Part shown: piece by piece, positions 8,718-18,417 of the stretch
Layout of the letters: every line of letters starts with the position of its first letter
Numbering within the stretch: position 1 is the first letter of the stretch
NCBI GenBank assembly: GCA_035268885.1
Contig: DATFKA010000073.1
Location: forward strand, 25,386 to 89,385
Length of the DNA stretch: 64,000 nt
DNA from: DATFKA01 sp035268885
GTDB lineage: Bacteria > Bacteroidota > Bacteroidia > Chitinophagales > Saprospiraceae
Reading direction: 5' to 3'
The notes under the pieces: generated by a model
What the model was told of the DNA's origin: nothing
Databases searched by the model: none
The model's input: only the letters and a program-made list of their open reading frames with translations
Program-made: the position numbers and the translations under genes

Positions 8718-10697
8718 ATGAATAAAAAACAAAAAAGTATGCATAACCATATCTTTAGCACCCTGGTTTTGTTGTTGGTTTTCCTGACAGGCGCCCAGGC
8801 TCAGCAAGATAATCGGGTATTATTCTCCGTAGAGGGGACGCCGGTTACCGTCTCTGAGTTTGATTATATCTACTCCAAGACCAACGGAGAACAGGCTAAT
8901 TACGCAAAAGCCTCATTAGAGGAATATTTGGATTTGTATATTAAATTCAAACTCAAGGTGCAAAAAGCAAAAGCACTTCAACTGGACACCATCCCGGAAC
9001 TACAACGCGAGCTGGCGGGCTATCGGCGCCAATTGGCCGACTCCTACCTGATTAATAAAGAAGTAACGGAGCAACTTACCCGGGAAGCCTACGAACGCAA
9101 GCAACAAGACGTCGATATCAGCCATATCTTTTTTCGCCTGCCTACCCGTCCGGCCCCAAAAGATACGCTGGCGGCTTATCAAAAAGCGATGAGTGTTAAG
9201 CGCCAACTGGATAATGGGGCGAGTTTTTCAACCCTGGCCAAATCGAATTCTGATGATAATTCAGTAAAGAACAATGCCGGTCATATCGGTTACGTAACGG
9301 CGCTTTTCCCGAAAGGATACTATGGCTTTGAAACCGCCGCCTATACGCTGCCTCTCAATACGGTCAGTATGCCCGTACGTACTTCGGGAGGTTATCATCT
9401 GGTAAAAGCACACGATCGTCGTCCGGCTCGCGGAGAAGTGGAGACGGCTCATATTCTTTTGCGGACAGAGGGTAAACCCGAAGCTGAAGTTAAGCAGGCA
9501 ATCGATCAGCTTTACCAGGAGCTGGAAAACGGCGCTAATTTTGAAGCACTGGCACGCGAACATTCCGAAGATGCCCGCACGGCACCCAAGGGAGGTTATA
9601 TCGGATTTATTGCCATCAATCGCTTTCAGGAAGCATTTGAAAATGCCGTTTTTGCCCTGAGCGAAGACAATACCTACAGCGCCCCTTTTAAGAGTGATTT
9701 GGGTTACCATATCGTCAAGCGAATCTCCAAGAAAACGCTGGGCAGCTACGAGGAGGAAAAAGCAGCGATCGAAGCTCAAATTCAAAATGATGATCGCTTT
9801 GAGGCCAGCCGCTTAGCGCTGATTCAATCCATTAAGCGTAACGCCGGCTTCCAGGAATTTCCTCTGGTATTGGAGCAATTTGCGGCTATGCAAAATGATA
9901 CCTTTTTTACCTTCCGCTGGAAAGAACCTACGAAGGGCAGGGATCAGGTCTTATTTAATCTTGGTGCGCAACGAGCAACGATCGGTGATTTTGCGACTTT
10001 TCTGGTGCGCGCAGGTCGGCAGCGTTTGCAACTGGAGAATCGCGTTCCCCCAAATGAGGCGGTTAAGCAGTTGTACGGTGATTTTGTGGAGGATTATTGC
10101 ATGCGTTTCGAGGAAAGTAAACTAGAGGAAAAGTATCCGGAGTTTAAGGCCTTAATGCGAGAATATGAGGAAGGCATCCTACTCTTTGAAGTAACGAAAC
10201 GAAACGTCTGGGACAAGGCGGCACGGGACACCAGTGGCCTACGCGCTTTTTACGAAACGATTAAGGGTAAATATCGTTGGAATGAGCGGGCAGTGGTTGA
10301 TGTATATACCCTTCCGAAGCAGGCTAATCCACTTATCCAGGCTATTCGTGAGTATGCGAAGGATCATACGATTGACGAAGTAAAACAGAAGTTTGAAGTG
10401 CCTGGAATTAGTACGGAGCAAAAAACGGTGGAGAAAGAAGATAGCCCATCGGCTCGCCAGATAAGAGAATGGGAAGTGGGGTACGTCACCAATGCCATGA
10501 AAGATAGCGAAACGGGAGCCTTTACTTTTACGAAAGTAGTCAAAGTAATGCCTGCCCAAAACAAGGCACTGAACGAAGCCCGTGGATATATTATCGCCGA
10601 TTACCAGGACTATCTCGAGCAGCAATGGGTTGAACAGCTGAGGAAAGAATATGAGGTCGAGGTCAATCGTAAAGTCTTTGATACGCTAATCAAATAA
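8718..10697 (+). CDS. Exported two-domain parvulin peptidyl-prolyl isomerase
   Basis: A 659-residue protein with a signal peptide ending near TGAQAQ. Two successive PpiC/rotamase domains are visible. The first is at about residues 130-235 (ISHIFFRLP, FSTLAKSNSDD, GYVTALFPKG, GYHLVKAHD). The second is at about 238-340 (TAHILLRTEGKP, FEALAREHSED, GGYIGFI, GYHIVKR). A SurA-like N-terminal helical region and a long C-terminal helical part flank them. It should act in the periplasm as a folding chaperone and prolyl isomerase for outer-membrane proteins. It is the first gene of a three-gene block with a parvulin-like lipoprotein 20 bases downstream and SurA after that. Confidence 0.88.
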   Translation: MNKKQKSMHNHIFSTLVLLLVFLTGAQAQQDNRVLFSVEGTPVTVSEFDYIYSKTNGEQANYAKASLEEYLDLYIKFKLKVQKAKALQLDTIPELQRELAGYRRQLADSYLINKEVTEQLTREAYERKQQDVDISHIFFRLPTRPAPKDTLAAYQKAMSVKRQLDNGASFSTLAKSNSDDNSVKNNAGHIGYVTALFPKGYYGFETAAYTLPLNTVSMPVRTSGGYHLVKAHDRRPARGEVETAHILLRTEGKPEAEVKQAIDQLYQELENGANFEALAREHSEDARTAPKGGYIGFIAINRFQEAFENAVFALSEDNTYSAPFKSDLGYHIVKRISKKTLGSYEEEKAAIEAQIQNDDRFEASRLALIQSIKRNAGFQEFPLVLEQFAAMQNDTFFTFRWKEPTKGRDQVLFNLGAQRATIGDFATFLVRAGRQRLQLENRVPPNEAVKQLYGDFVEDYCMRFEESKLEEKYPEFKALMREYEEGILLFEVTKRNVWDKAARDTSGLRAFYETIKGKYRWNERAVVDVYTLPKQANPLIQAIREYAKDHTIDEVKQKFEVPGISTEQKTVEKEDSPSARQIREWEVGYVTNAMKDSETGAFTFTKVVKVMPAQNKALNEARGYIIADYQDYLEQQWVEQLRKEYEVEVNRKVFDTLIK

Positions 10698-10717
10698 GAC
10701 AAAGAAAAGAATAGACA

Positions 10718-11557
10718 ATGAAATATAGCGCTTGGATATGGATAATTGGATTCTTGTTACTGGGCTGCAAAGCGCAAGAGCCGAGCGACCCCCGGCTGGC
10801 CAGGGTACACAACCACGTTTTGTATCTGTCCGATCTGGATGGGCTTTTTAATGAAAATACGACTTCCGAGGATAGTAGTTTGATTATTCAAACTTTTCGG
10901 GAGCGTTGGATTCGGGAGGCTTTGATATTGCACCAGGCCGAACAGAATAAGCCGGATAACCTGAATATTGAGCTGCTGGTCAACAACTACCGGGAATCAC
11001 TGCTGAAGAACTCCTACGAGCAGGTAGTGGTCGAAGAAGAGCTGGATTCCGTGATTACTCCGGATGAACTTCTGGCTTTTTATGAAAAGAACAAGGAGCA
11101 GTATGAGCTGGAGACGCCGATTATGCGCTGTTATTTTATAAAGGTCCCCCTGCCGCTTACGGCGGAAGATTCCCTGCGGTTTTGGTGGAATAATTTAAAC
11201 CCCCGAAACCTCAGGAAACTGGAAGCCTACTGTGAGCAGAATAACGGTACTTACATCCTGAACGATAGTGTCTGGACCAGACTGGAAGAAGTGGCTATAG
11301 AGTTGCCTAAGGGCTCCCTCACGGCCAGTAACGTAGTTGCCAAGCGAGACTTTCAGCAAACCGGCGAAGAATATCAGTATTTTCTTAAAGTCTTCGAGGT
11401 GCGTAACCGGCGGGAGATTGCGCCACTGGCCTTTATCGAAGAGCAGGCCCGGAAGGTGATTTTGCATTCCAGGAAGATAAAATTGATGCAGCAAAAGAAG
11501 GAAGAGCTCTACAAATTAGAGCTAAGGCGAAATAATATTGAAATTTTTGAAGAATAA
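10718..11557 (+). CDS. SurA/parvulin-like lipoprotein without a catalytic domain
   Basis: A 279-residue protein with a lipoprotein signal, the lipobox LLLGC placing the acylated cysteine near residue 19. The N-terminal half (ARVHNHVLYLSDLD, then FRERWIREALILHQAEQ) resembles the SurA-N chaperone module. The middle FYEKNKEQYELETPIMRCYFIKV resembles the linker that leads into a parvulin domain. The expected parvulin core motifs (GG-x-hG and F-x-x-A) are missing, so it probably chaperones without isomerase activity. It sits between two catalytic family members, 20 bases after the first, suggesting a shared task in outer-membrane biogenesis. The family link is by pattern only. Confidence 0.6.
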   Translation: MKYSAWIWIIGFLLLGCKAQEPSDPRLARVHNHVLYLSDLDGLFNENTTSEDSSLIIQTFRERWIREALILHQAEQNKPDNLNIELLVNNYRESLLKNSYEQVVVEEELDSVITPDELLAFYEKNKEQYELETPIMRCYFIKVPLPLTAEDSLRFWWNNLNPRNLRKLEAYCEQNNGTYILNDSVWTRLEEVAIELPKGSLTASNVVAKRDFQQTGEEYQYFLKVFEVRNRREIAPLAFIEEQARKVILHSRKIKLMQQKKEELYKLELRRNNIEIFEE

Positions 11558-11559
11558 GC

Positions 11560-11601
11560 TACTTTTGCACACAACCAGAGCCGGTGCTTCCGGGTCTTTT
11601 T
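11560..11601 (+). promoter_or_regulatory. Possible internal promoter and attenuator before surA
   Basis: TACTTTTG (11560-11567) lies 3 bases after the preceding stop codon and fits the -7 box. It is followed by a hairpin, AGAG-CCGG (11577-11584) against CCGG-G-TCT (11590-11597), and a T-run. The hairpin could end the upstream two-gene transcript, or sit at the 5' end of a new surA transcript. No clear -33 box was seen. Confidence 0.4.
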
Positions 11602-11656
11602 ACAAATGATTCCTTTCTCTGGCTTTTATGGTCAGTAGAAAATTAAAATAAATGTT

Positions 11657-13021
11657 ATGAGCAGAGTATTGCTGTTGTTATTGTTTTGTGTAGGAAGTAT
11701 AACTACCCAGGCTCAAACCGAGGTGGTGGATCAGGTACTGGCAACGGTGGGGGGCGAGATCGTCCTGATGTCAGAGGTAGAAGAACAATACTCATTAATG
11801 GCTTCTCAGCAACAACCAGTTAACGAGGAGACACGTTGTTTCATCGTGGAACAATTGCTGGTCAATAAATTAATGATCAACCAGGCCAAACTCGATAGTA
11901 TCGTCGTGAGTGAAACCGAAGTGGAGACACAATTAGATGCCCGCATCGAGCAAATCCTGGGGTATATGAATGGTAGCGTCGAGCAGTTTGAAGCCTATTA
12001 CGGTCAGACGGTAGAGGAGGTCCGTGACGAATTTAGACAAGACTTGCAGGCGCAACTCTTGCAAGAGCGTATGCGTGGGGATATCATGTCGAACGTTACG
12101 GTTACGCCCTCTGAAGTAAAAGCCTTTTTTGATCAGATTCCAACCGATAGTTTGCCTTACTTTAATTCTGAAGTAGAATTAGGAGAAGTCGTTGCCGTGC
12201 CACAAGTAAGTAGAGCAGAGCGCGAACGCGTTCGAAACCTGATGCTGGATTTGCGCCAACAAATTGTCGATAGTACGGCGACCTTCGAAGATCTGGCGGC
12301 TCGTTATTCAGAAGATGGCACCAGAAATTTCGGGGGGGACCTGGGTTGGTCTGCCCGGGGTAAGTTCGTACAGGAATTCGAGGCGGCAGCCTATAAATTG
12401 AACATTAACGAGGTGTCGCAACCGGTGGAAACCCAATTTGGCTTTCACCTGATCCAAATGCTGGGCCGCCGGGGTAGCCAAATTCGGGTTCGGCACATTT
12501 TGGTTCGACCAGAGATTCAGGATGCTGACCTGGAGAAATCCATGAATTATCTAGACTCGGTCCGGCAACTGATTATAAAGGATACGATTTCCTTTTCTAA
12601 CGCCGTTAAGGAGTTCTCCGATGAAGATCAGGAATCTTTCAATAACGATGGTCGTATGGTCAATCAGGCTACGGGTAATACCTTTTTTGAGGTAGGTGAC
12701 CTCGATCCGGATATCTTTTTTGCCATCGACACGATGGAAGTGGGCGATATCTCGCGACCTTTTGAGTACAAGGTGCCCGGTGGCGGTTCGGTTAATTACC
12801 GTATTGTACAACTACAATCGCGGACCCGACCCCATACGGCTAATTTACAACAGGATTATTCCAAAATCCGCAAGGCAGCCATTGAATCCAAACGCAGCGA
12901 ATATATCAACAACTGGGTAGGGGAGACCATTGGCGATACCTTCATTCGGCTGGAAGTGAGTCCGGCCGCTTGTCCTAACCTTAATAAATGGGTGAAGGAA
13001 AGAACGGTGATCCGGCCTTAG
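11657..13021 (+). CDS. surA: Periplasmic chaperone SurA (peptidyl-prolyl isomerase)
   Basis: A 454-residue protein with a cleavable signal peptide (MSRVLLLLLFCVGSITTQAQ). The mature start VVDQVLATVGGEIVLMSEVE is the classic SurA-N opening. A helical chaperone region runs to about residue 165. The first parvulin domain is near 170-270 (FEDLAARYSEDGTRNFGGDLGW, FGFHLIQMLGRRG). A second, diverged one is near 275-385 (QIRVRHILVRPE, SFSNAVKEFSDEDQES). It escorts unfolded outer-membrane proteins through the periplasm towards the BAM complex. It is the last gene of the parvulin block, followed by a strong terminator. Confidence 0.92.
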   Translation: MSRVLLLLLFCVGSITTQAQTEVVDQVLATVGGEIVLMSEVEEQYSLMASQQQPVNEETRCFIVEQLLVNKLMINQAKLDSIVVSETEVETQLDARIEQILGYMNGSVEQFEAYYGQTVEEVRDEFRQDLQAQLLQERMRGDIMSNVTVTPSEVKAFFDQIPTDSLPYFNSEVELGEVVAVPQVSRAERERVRNLMLDLRQQIVDSTATFEDLAARYSEDGTRNFGGDLGWSARGKFVQEFEAAAYKLNINEVSQPVETQFGFHLIQMLGRRGSQIRVRHILVRPEIQDADLEKSMNYLDSVRQLIIKDTISFSNAVKEFSDEDQESFNNDGRMVNQATGNTFFEVGDLDPDIFFAIDTMEVGDISRPFEYKVPGGGSVNYRIVQLQSRTRPHTANLQQDYSKIRKAAIESKRSEYINNWVGETIGDTFIRLEVSPAACPNLNKWVKERTVIRP

Positions 13022-13063
13022 CGAGAATTGTTAATAAAATAAAATACTAGCATTTAGTGTGTG

Positions 13064-13105
13064 GAAACACCTCGGAATGATTTATCTTTCTGAGGTGTTT
13101 CTTTT
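13064..13105 (+). terminator. Rho-independent terminator of the parvulin/surA block
   Basis: GAAACACCTC (13064-13073) pairs perfectly with GAGGTGTTTC (13092-13101), followed by TTTT. It lies 43 bases after the surA stop codon. Confidence 0.85.
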
Positions 13106-13110
13106 ACATT

Positions 13111-13273
13111 GAAGCGGTTTAAACTTTTTGGTTCAAGCGGTCTTAAAAAGCTTGCAGGTACTGGCAAAGCTCAATTTGAGATGCGTAGCCAAAGTTACGG
13201 ATCGAAAATTAGCTGCCGTCCAGGTTCTATAAGACTTTAAGAATCAGCGAACTGAAAAAGTTTAAATCGCTTC
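13111..13273. repeat. Fold-back element A, full-length copy (163 bp)
   Basis: The ends are imperfect inverted repeats: GAAGCGGTTTAAACTTTTT at 13111 and the complement of GAAGCGATTTAAACTTTTT ending at 13273. Similarity continues inward for about 45 bases per arm. A second copy, inverted and internally deleted, is at 49873-49969. It carries no coding capacity and looks like a MITE or palindromic extragenic element. Its right end lies 20 bases before the next start codon. Confidence 0.75.
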
Positions 13274-13293
13274 ATTATTAATCCCAGATTCAG

Positions 13294-16200
13294 ATGCAGC
13301 GTTTTCCTTTGTTCTTGTACAGCCTTTTCTTTTTTCTTTTTTTCCTTTCGGTAAACCAGCAGGCTTTTGGCCAATCCAGGCCTCTAATCGAGCTGGAGGT
13401 CGGTACCGTTGCGGGGGCACCGGGAGATACGGTCTGTATCCCGGTAACGGTCAAAAATTTTAAGCAGGTCGTCAGTGCCAGCTTTGGAATTTTTTCTCAG
13501 GAATTATATGGAGAAATAGTATCTATAGATTATCATCCGGCACTTTTGGAAGAAGGAGACGTTGCTTTGTTTCCACAAGCTTCCAGGCCAGGCTTTTCAG
13601 AATTCATCTTTGAGATATTCACAGGAGAAGGACGAAGTATTAGTTTGGCTGATGATGCAATTTTATTGGAGTATTGTATGGTAATTGAGTCTTATCATGG
13701 TGCTTCTCCTTTTAATTATGCCAGCCCGGTATACATTACTAAAGAAGTGGGGTTTTATCCCGAGGTTCAAGTACTTACGAAAGAAAACACCAGACAAGAA
13801 GCTCTTCTTCATTTGATCAGTGGTAAGGTAAATATTACTAATCAACCGGAACAACTAGTTCTGGACATTACACTGAATTCTGAACTCGGCTGCGGAGAAG
13901 AATTATTGACGGTTGAGGCGCAACCTCAGGGAGGAGTACCACCTTATACGTATCTTTTTGCCACTTTTCCAGGCCTTACGCCAGAATTTAGGCTGACTAC
14001 TATGGATTCCGTTCTTAAACTAGGAGAAAATTTAAGTACTCATGGCATCTATCAAGTGGCGGTTGAGGATGCAACCGGTCAATTTGCTTTATCTCATTTT
14101 TATTATTACGGTGGAAATGACGGTCTGGGCGGAGATCAACAAGGATTGCCGCTACCCGAAGTAGAGGCAATCATTCAGTCCCCTAACTGTGGCGGGGCTG
14201 TGAGTGGGGGAAGTATACAGCTCAGACCCGCCTCTGGCATGGATAATTCTTTTTCTTACGAATGGAATACGGCGGCGCTGACCGATAAAATAGACGATGT
14301 ACCACCGGGAGCCTACTCTGTGACCATAACGGATGATCAAACGGGTTGTCAAAATATCCTCCATTACGACCTGTCGGAAGAAGGTAGCCTTTCCATTAAT
14401 ACGCAAGAGGGTAGCGTTTTTTGTGCGACGGATAGTACAGAGGTAGGCTTTACTAATCTGGACTCCTACCCGAATATCCAATTTCGGTGGGAGACTGGAG
14501 ATAGTACCGCATTGGCTAAACTTCCCCCCGGAGTGTATGCCGTCACAGTAACTGATCGCTTTTGCGAGGAGGTAAGGCAAGTTGAGGTGGTACACGCGGG
14601 AGAACCTATGGTACTGGATGAGGATCAGTTTGATTTGATAATGGAACCTTACTCCTGCGAAAATAATGTGGCCAGAGTTGGGGTCGTTCAACTGGATAGC
14701 ACAAGAAATTACGGGTTTAGTTGGGCACATGATGCCAGTATTCGTGACTCCGCAATTGAGGTTTCGGGTTTTACGGGAGATTTAGTTTTAACAATTACCA
14801 CAGAGGGAGCCTGTCCTATACGGGTGCCGTTTAGTGTAGAATCCCCTCAGCCCCCGAACACCATTACAGCTTTTTCTGAATTTATGGGTTGTGAAACAGG
14901 CGAATATCGATCAGGGCTGGTGGTGCCTGATAATATTGATGCCGATGCGCTGAGTTATAACTGGTCGACTGGTGATACGAGCAGGACAGTGATTTTACCA
15001 CCGAATCAGCAGCACAGCCTTACACTGACTTATGCCGATTACTGTTTTCAGGAATATGATTTTTCTACTTTTGATCAGCCGGACTTACCGGTTACCCTAA
15101 AAACGGATACACTGTCTTGTGTACAAGACACCGCATTTATCGGAATTCTTAATGCGGAAGCTTTTTCAGGCAGAACTTATGCCTGGTCGACTACGGATAC
15201 AACAGCTATGACAAGTGTATCGGAGGCGGGACGCTATACGGTGAGCGTAACGGATGGTTTTTGCAGTAGTGATTTTACTATTGATGTCGCTTTTATAAGT
15301 GGTCCCCCTACCTTGGATACGAATCAGTTTGAGCGGATAGAGCAAGGCTTTAATTGTCTGAATGCTCAGGGCCAGATTGGTGTTGTTCAATTAATGGCAG
15401 AAAGAACGTACACTTACGAATGGAGTCACGACTTTAGTTTGGAGAACCCAATTATTTCTGTTTCAGATCCAGGTAATTACTTTTTGAATATACAAGGAGA
15501 TAGCGGCTGTACTTACGAGGTGGCCTTTCGTTTAGAGCCACCTACACCTCCAGACGATGCTTTCTCTTTTATCCCACTGGATTCAGCCGATTGTTTGGCT
15601 GATGAACTTACCATAGGACTCGATTATGGTACAGTGTCAGATACTACGGTTTATAGCTATTTATGGAATACTCTAGATACGACCAGGACGATTACCGTGC
15701 CTCGCGATGAACCTTACCGGCTTGTCGTAACCTATGGTCAGGATGAGCGATGTACAAAAACCTATAACTTTAATACCATATTTGAAAGTTCAGGCTTTAA
15801 CCTTGACGTTCAATACGATACAGTTTTTTGCGTGGGAGACCGAGCGAGAATTGGACTTCTAGGGACAGAAGCTTACCCCAATTTGACTTTCAAATGGAGT
15901 AATGGGGATACGACACCTTTTACGGAAGTATTACCAGAAAGATATTATTCAGTTACGATTGCCGAAGGCTACTGTCAACAGGTAGAGCGCATTTATGTCC
16001 CTTTTGTTAATCGAGAGCAACCTTTAGATCCGGATAAATTCCAAACGGTATACGAGCCTTTTGCCTGCGAGCAAGGTCCTGCCCGTGTAGGCGTAGAGCA
16101 ATTAGTAGAGGGCGAATACGAGTTTCGATGGTCTCATGACGAATATTTCTACGAACCAATTGCGGAAGTTGACCAGCCGGGTAGATATATCTTAGAGATT

Positions 16201-18417
16201 ATAGAAGAGGGAGCCTGTCCGGTGGAAGTAAGTTTCTTTTTGTCCGAGCCGGATATTATCATTAATCCCGAGCTGGTGTCAGAGTATACAAGTTGTGCCG
16301 AAGATACCTACCAACTTGGGGTCGTTCTGGGAGATAGTACTGATTATTCTTTTCAGTGGAGTACGGGGCAAACGACCAGCCAAATAGTAGCGCCTGCTGG
16401 CCCCACTTATAAATTGACGGTTACTTACTCAGATAATGAGCTTTGCTCTAGATCTTTCGATTTTGCTACAGAAAGTTATGCCCTGGAGGCTTCCGTTAAA
16501 TTTCAAACTTGTACTATTTCGGATAATTGTGAGGCTGTATCTCTAGTAAGGGTTAGTCCGGGGTTTGCTTATACGCCGGTAGAATATGTTTGGAGTGATG
16601 GCACGCAGAGAGCTGATAATGGATCACTGGTTGAATTCCAGTTCCCCGCCAATTTGGGTATGCTGGATTTGTACGTTAAAGATGCAAAAGGTTGTACAGA
16701 TACCCTCCGGAATATTGAATTGGGTTGTGGCATTGAGAAACAATTCGTTGCGGATAATTTTATGCCCCAATACATTGAATGTGTTCCCGATTCCCTGGCT
16801 ACTGATCAGCTTCAAGCCGTCCTTTTTACAGAGGTGTATTCAAATTTTGCCACCCTGCCTCCTTACCGTTTTGAATGGTCTAACGGACAGGAGGATACCA
16901 GCTATTTTCGATCCGGACAATTGTTATCAGATCTTACCGATGTCAATGCCAATGTTGTTGATTTCACAGGCGAGAGATATGTCGCCAGTTTTACCGAGGA
17001 CGCTCAATTGTACGGTTGTGGTACAACCAGTAGTACCAAATTTTTAGCCCCTACGATTATTGTCGAGCCGGGAGAAAGCTTCACTTATCCTATCTATGTA
17101 AAAGACCATAAGGGTTTGGAAAGTGGTCTTTTTACCGTTAGGTGGGACCCTTGTCTGCTTAATGCCGATTCCAGCAGATTGATTCGTGCTGACGGTGAGG
17201 AGTACGTGTTTGAGGGTAGTTATTTAGAGTTAGGTGTAGAAGAAGTCGGTTATTTTAACTCGGAAAGCAGTCCGACTAATGATTCTACTTTAATAGCCAT
17301 CTTGTATTTTACCGCAAGGGAAGACGTATCCGGCATCAGCCCTTTCCTCTTCGCGCTTAACGAGCCACCCGTTTTTGCGGAAGCGAACCCAAATAACGGC
17401 ATTATCCCCATTCACAGCTCCATCACCGTCGCCGATCCCGAGGATCTGGTGACTCCCGGAGATACGGATGAGGACGGAGCCGTTGGCCACAAAGACCTAC
17501 TGAATATCGGCCTAGGCTACGCCACTCAGGGACCCGATCGCCGCTCCGTTGATGTGTCTCGCCAGGCATTTGGTTTTTCCTGGAACGAAGATCTGCCCCG
17601 CTCGCAGACGAATTATAAAAATATCGACTGTGATGGCGATGGCTTTATTTCTGAGGTGGATTTGACAGCCATTAATCAAAATTGGACCTACGATCGCCCG
17701 CTGACGACCGGTGAAGTGCACCTCGGTGCACCGGAATTATTTATTCGACGGGATACGCTGGTTGCCGCAGAGGAACTGCGCGTCCCGCTCGAGCTAGGCC
17801 TTTCCTTTGATGCCGTAGATCGTATGCACGGTATTGCCTTTAGTATTGGATATGATCCCACTGTTGTTGACGAAGAAAGTTTGGCTTTTGAGCCGGGGCA
17901 GTCCTGGTTACTCCCGGAGGAGACACCGCTTAGTATGGTTCGCCTGGACACTCAGCTACACCTGTTGAGGGTCGCTCTTACCAATACGGATCGGATCGAC
18001 CGGGCGGGCTACGGCCCCATCGGGCATTTGCGTTTTAAGCTGAAGGACGTTCAGCAGGAAGTTACCTTTGAATTTGGGGATGTTTTAGCACTGGATGCAG
18101 CCGAAGGAATGGTGCCCGTAAATGGTTCAACCAGTACCGTCTTTATTAGCAATACCAGTACGAACACCCAAAAAGCGGCCTTAGAACAGGCCATTAAGGT
18201 CTATCCACAGCCCGTTGGCGACTGGCTGTACCTGGACTATCCCGTTGGGAGAATTCAGACCTATTCCATTTGTGATCTTAGTGGTAGGAATATCAGCGGG
18301 ACGAATCCCATCGATTTCCGGATTAATTTAGCTGGATGGCCACCGGGTATGTATTTACTACAATTACATACCGATAGTGGTCTGATTCATAAAAAAATAA
18401 TGAAGGTTAATCCTTAG
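13294..18417 (+). CDS. Giant type IX secreted protein: cohesin-like, Ig-like repeats, dockerin
   Basis: A 1,707-residue protein. After a signal peptide (to about residue 27) comes a cohesin-like domain (about 30-165: VAGAPGDTVCIPVTVKNF). An SprB/PKD-like Ig repeat region follows to about 1200, with modules of the form YAWSTTDTT and GRYTVSVTDGFC. Three long units of about 230 residues can be recognised, starting near Cys377, Cys609 and Cys846. A dockerin-like pair of Ca-binding loops lies at about 1386-1468 (DTDEDGAVGHKDLLNIGLGY and DCDGDGFISEVDLTAINQNW), then another cohesin-like domain at about 1475-1625. The C-terminus (VYPQPVGDWLYLDYP to MKVNP) is a type A sorting domain of the type IX system. 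Expected location is the cell surface or medium; the role is probably adhesion or scaffolding. The stop codon overlaps the convergent HIT gene by four bases. Confidence 0.85.
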   Translation: MQRFPLFLYSLFFFLFFLSVNQQAFGQSRPLIELEVGTVAGAPGDTVCIPVTVKNFKQVVSASFGIFSQELYGEIVSIDYHPALLEEGDVALFPQASRPGFSEFIFEIFTGEGRSISLADDAILLEYCMVIESYHGASPFNYASPVYITKEVGFYPEVQVLTKENTRQEALLHLISGKVNITNQPEQLVLDITLNSELGCGEELLTVEAQPQGGVPPYTYLFATFPGLTPEFRLTTMDSVLKLGENLSTHGIYQVAVEDATGQFALSHFYYYGGNDGLGGDQQGLPLPEVEAIIQSPNCGGAVSGGSIQLRPASGMDNSFSYEWNTAALTDKIDDVPPGAYSVTITDDQTGCQNILHYDLSEEGSLSINTQEGSVFCATDSTEVGFTNLDSYPNIQFRWETGDSTALAKLPPGVYAVTVTDRFCEEVRQVEVVHAGEPMVLDEDQFDLIMEPYSCENNVARVGVVQLDSTRNYGFSWAHDASIRDSAIEVSGFTGDLVLTITTEGACPIRVPFSVESPQPPNTITAFSEFMGCETGEYRSGLVVPDNIDADALSYNWSTGDTSRTVILPPNQQHSLTLTYADYCFQEYDFSTFDQPDLPVTLKTDTLSCVQDTAFIGILNAEAFSGRTYAWSTTDTTAMTSVSEAGRYTVSVTDGFCSSDFTIDVAFISGPPTLDTNQFERIEQGFNCLNAQGQIGVVQLMAERTYTYEWSHDFSLENPIISVSDPGNYFLNIQGDSGCTYEVAFRLEPPTPPDDAFSFIPLDSADCLADELTIGLDYGTVSDTTVYSYLWNTLDTTRTITVPRDEPYRLVVTYGQDERCTKTYNFNTIFESSGFNLDVQYDTVFCVGDRARIGLLGTEAYPNLTFKWSNGDTTPFTEVLPERYYSVTIAEGYCQQVERIYVPFVNREQPLDPDKFQTVYEPFACEQGPARVGVEQLVEGEYEFRWSHDEYFYEPIAEVDQPGRYILEIIEEGACPVEVSFFLSEPDIIINPELVSEYTSCAEDTYQLGVVLGDSTDYSFQWSTGQTTSQIVAPAGPTYKLTVTYSDNELCSRSFDFATESYALEASVKFQTCTISDNCEAVSLVRVSPGFAYTPVEYVWSDGTQRADNGSLVEFQFPANLGMLDLYVKDAKGCTDTLRNIELGCGIEKQFVADNFMPQYIECVPDSLATDQLQAVLFTEVYSNFATLPPYRFEWSNGQEDTSYFRSGQLLSDLTDVNANVVDFTGERYVASFTEDAQLYGCGTTSSTKFLAPTIIVEPGESFTYPIYVKDHKGLESGLFTVRWDPCLLNADSSRLIRADGEEYVFEGSYLELGVEEVGYFNSESSPTNDSTLIAILYFTAREDVSGISPFLFALNEPPVFAEANPNNGIIPIHSSITVADPEDLVTPGDTDEDGAVGHKDLLNIGLGYATQGPDRRSVDVSRQAFGFSWNEDLPRSQTNYKNIDCDGDGFISEVDLTAINQNWTYDRPLTTGEVHLGAPELFIRRDTLVAAEELRVPLELGLSFDAVDRMHGIAFSIGYDPTVVDEESLAFEPGQSWLLPEETPLSMVRLDTQLHLLRVALTNTDRIDRAGYGPIGHLRFKLKDVQQEVTFEFGDVLALDAAEGMVPVNGSTSTVFISNTSTNTQKAALEQAIKVYPQPVGDWLYLDYPVGRIQTYSICDLSGRNISGTNPIDFRINLAGWPPGMYLLQLHTDSGLIHKKIMKVNP

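Noticed and set aside
9261..9785. 174-codon minus-strand frame opposite the parvulin gene
   Set aside because: It overlaps fully with two recognisable rotamase domains on the other strand and has no family signature.
14152..14730. 192-codon minus-strand frame inside the giant secreted protein
   Set aside because: Shadow of Ig-like repeat codons; low complexity and no start context.
18414..18417. Overlap of stop codons as a regulatory device
   Set aside because: Short convergent overlaps occur at several places here (also 37070-37077 and 46936-46951) and fit tight gene packing.
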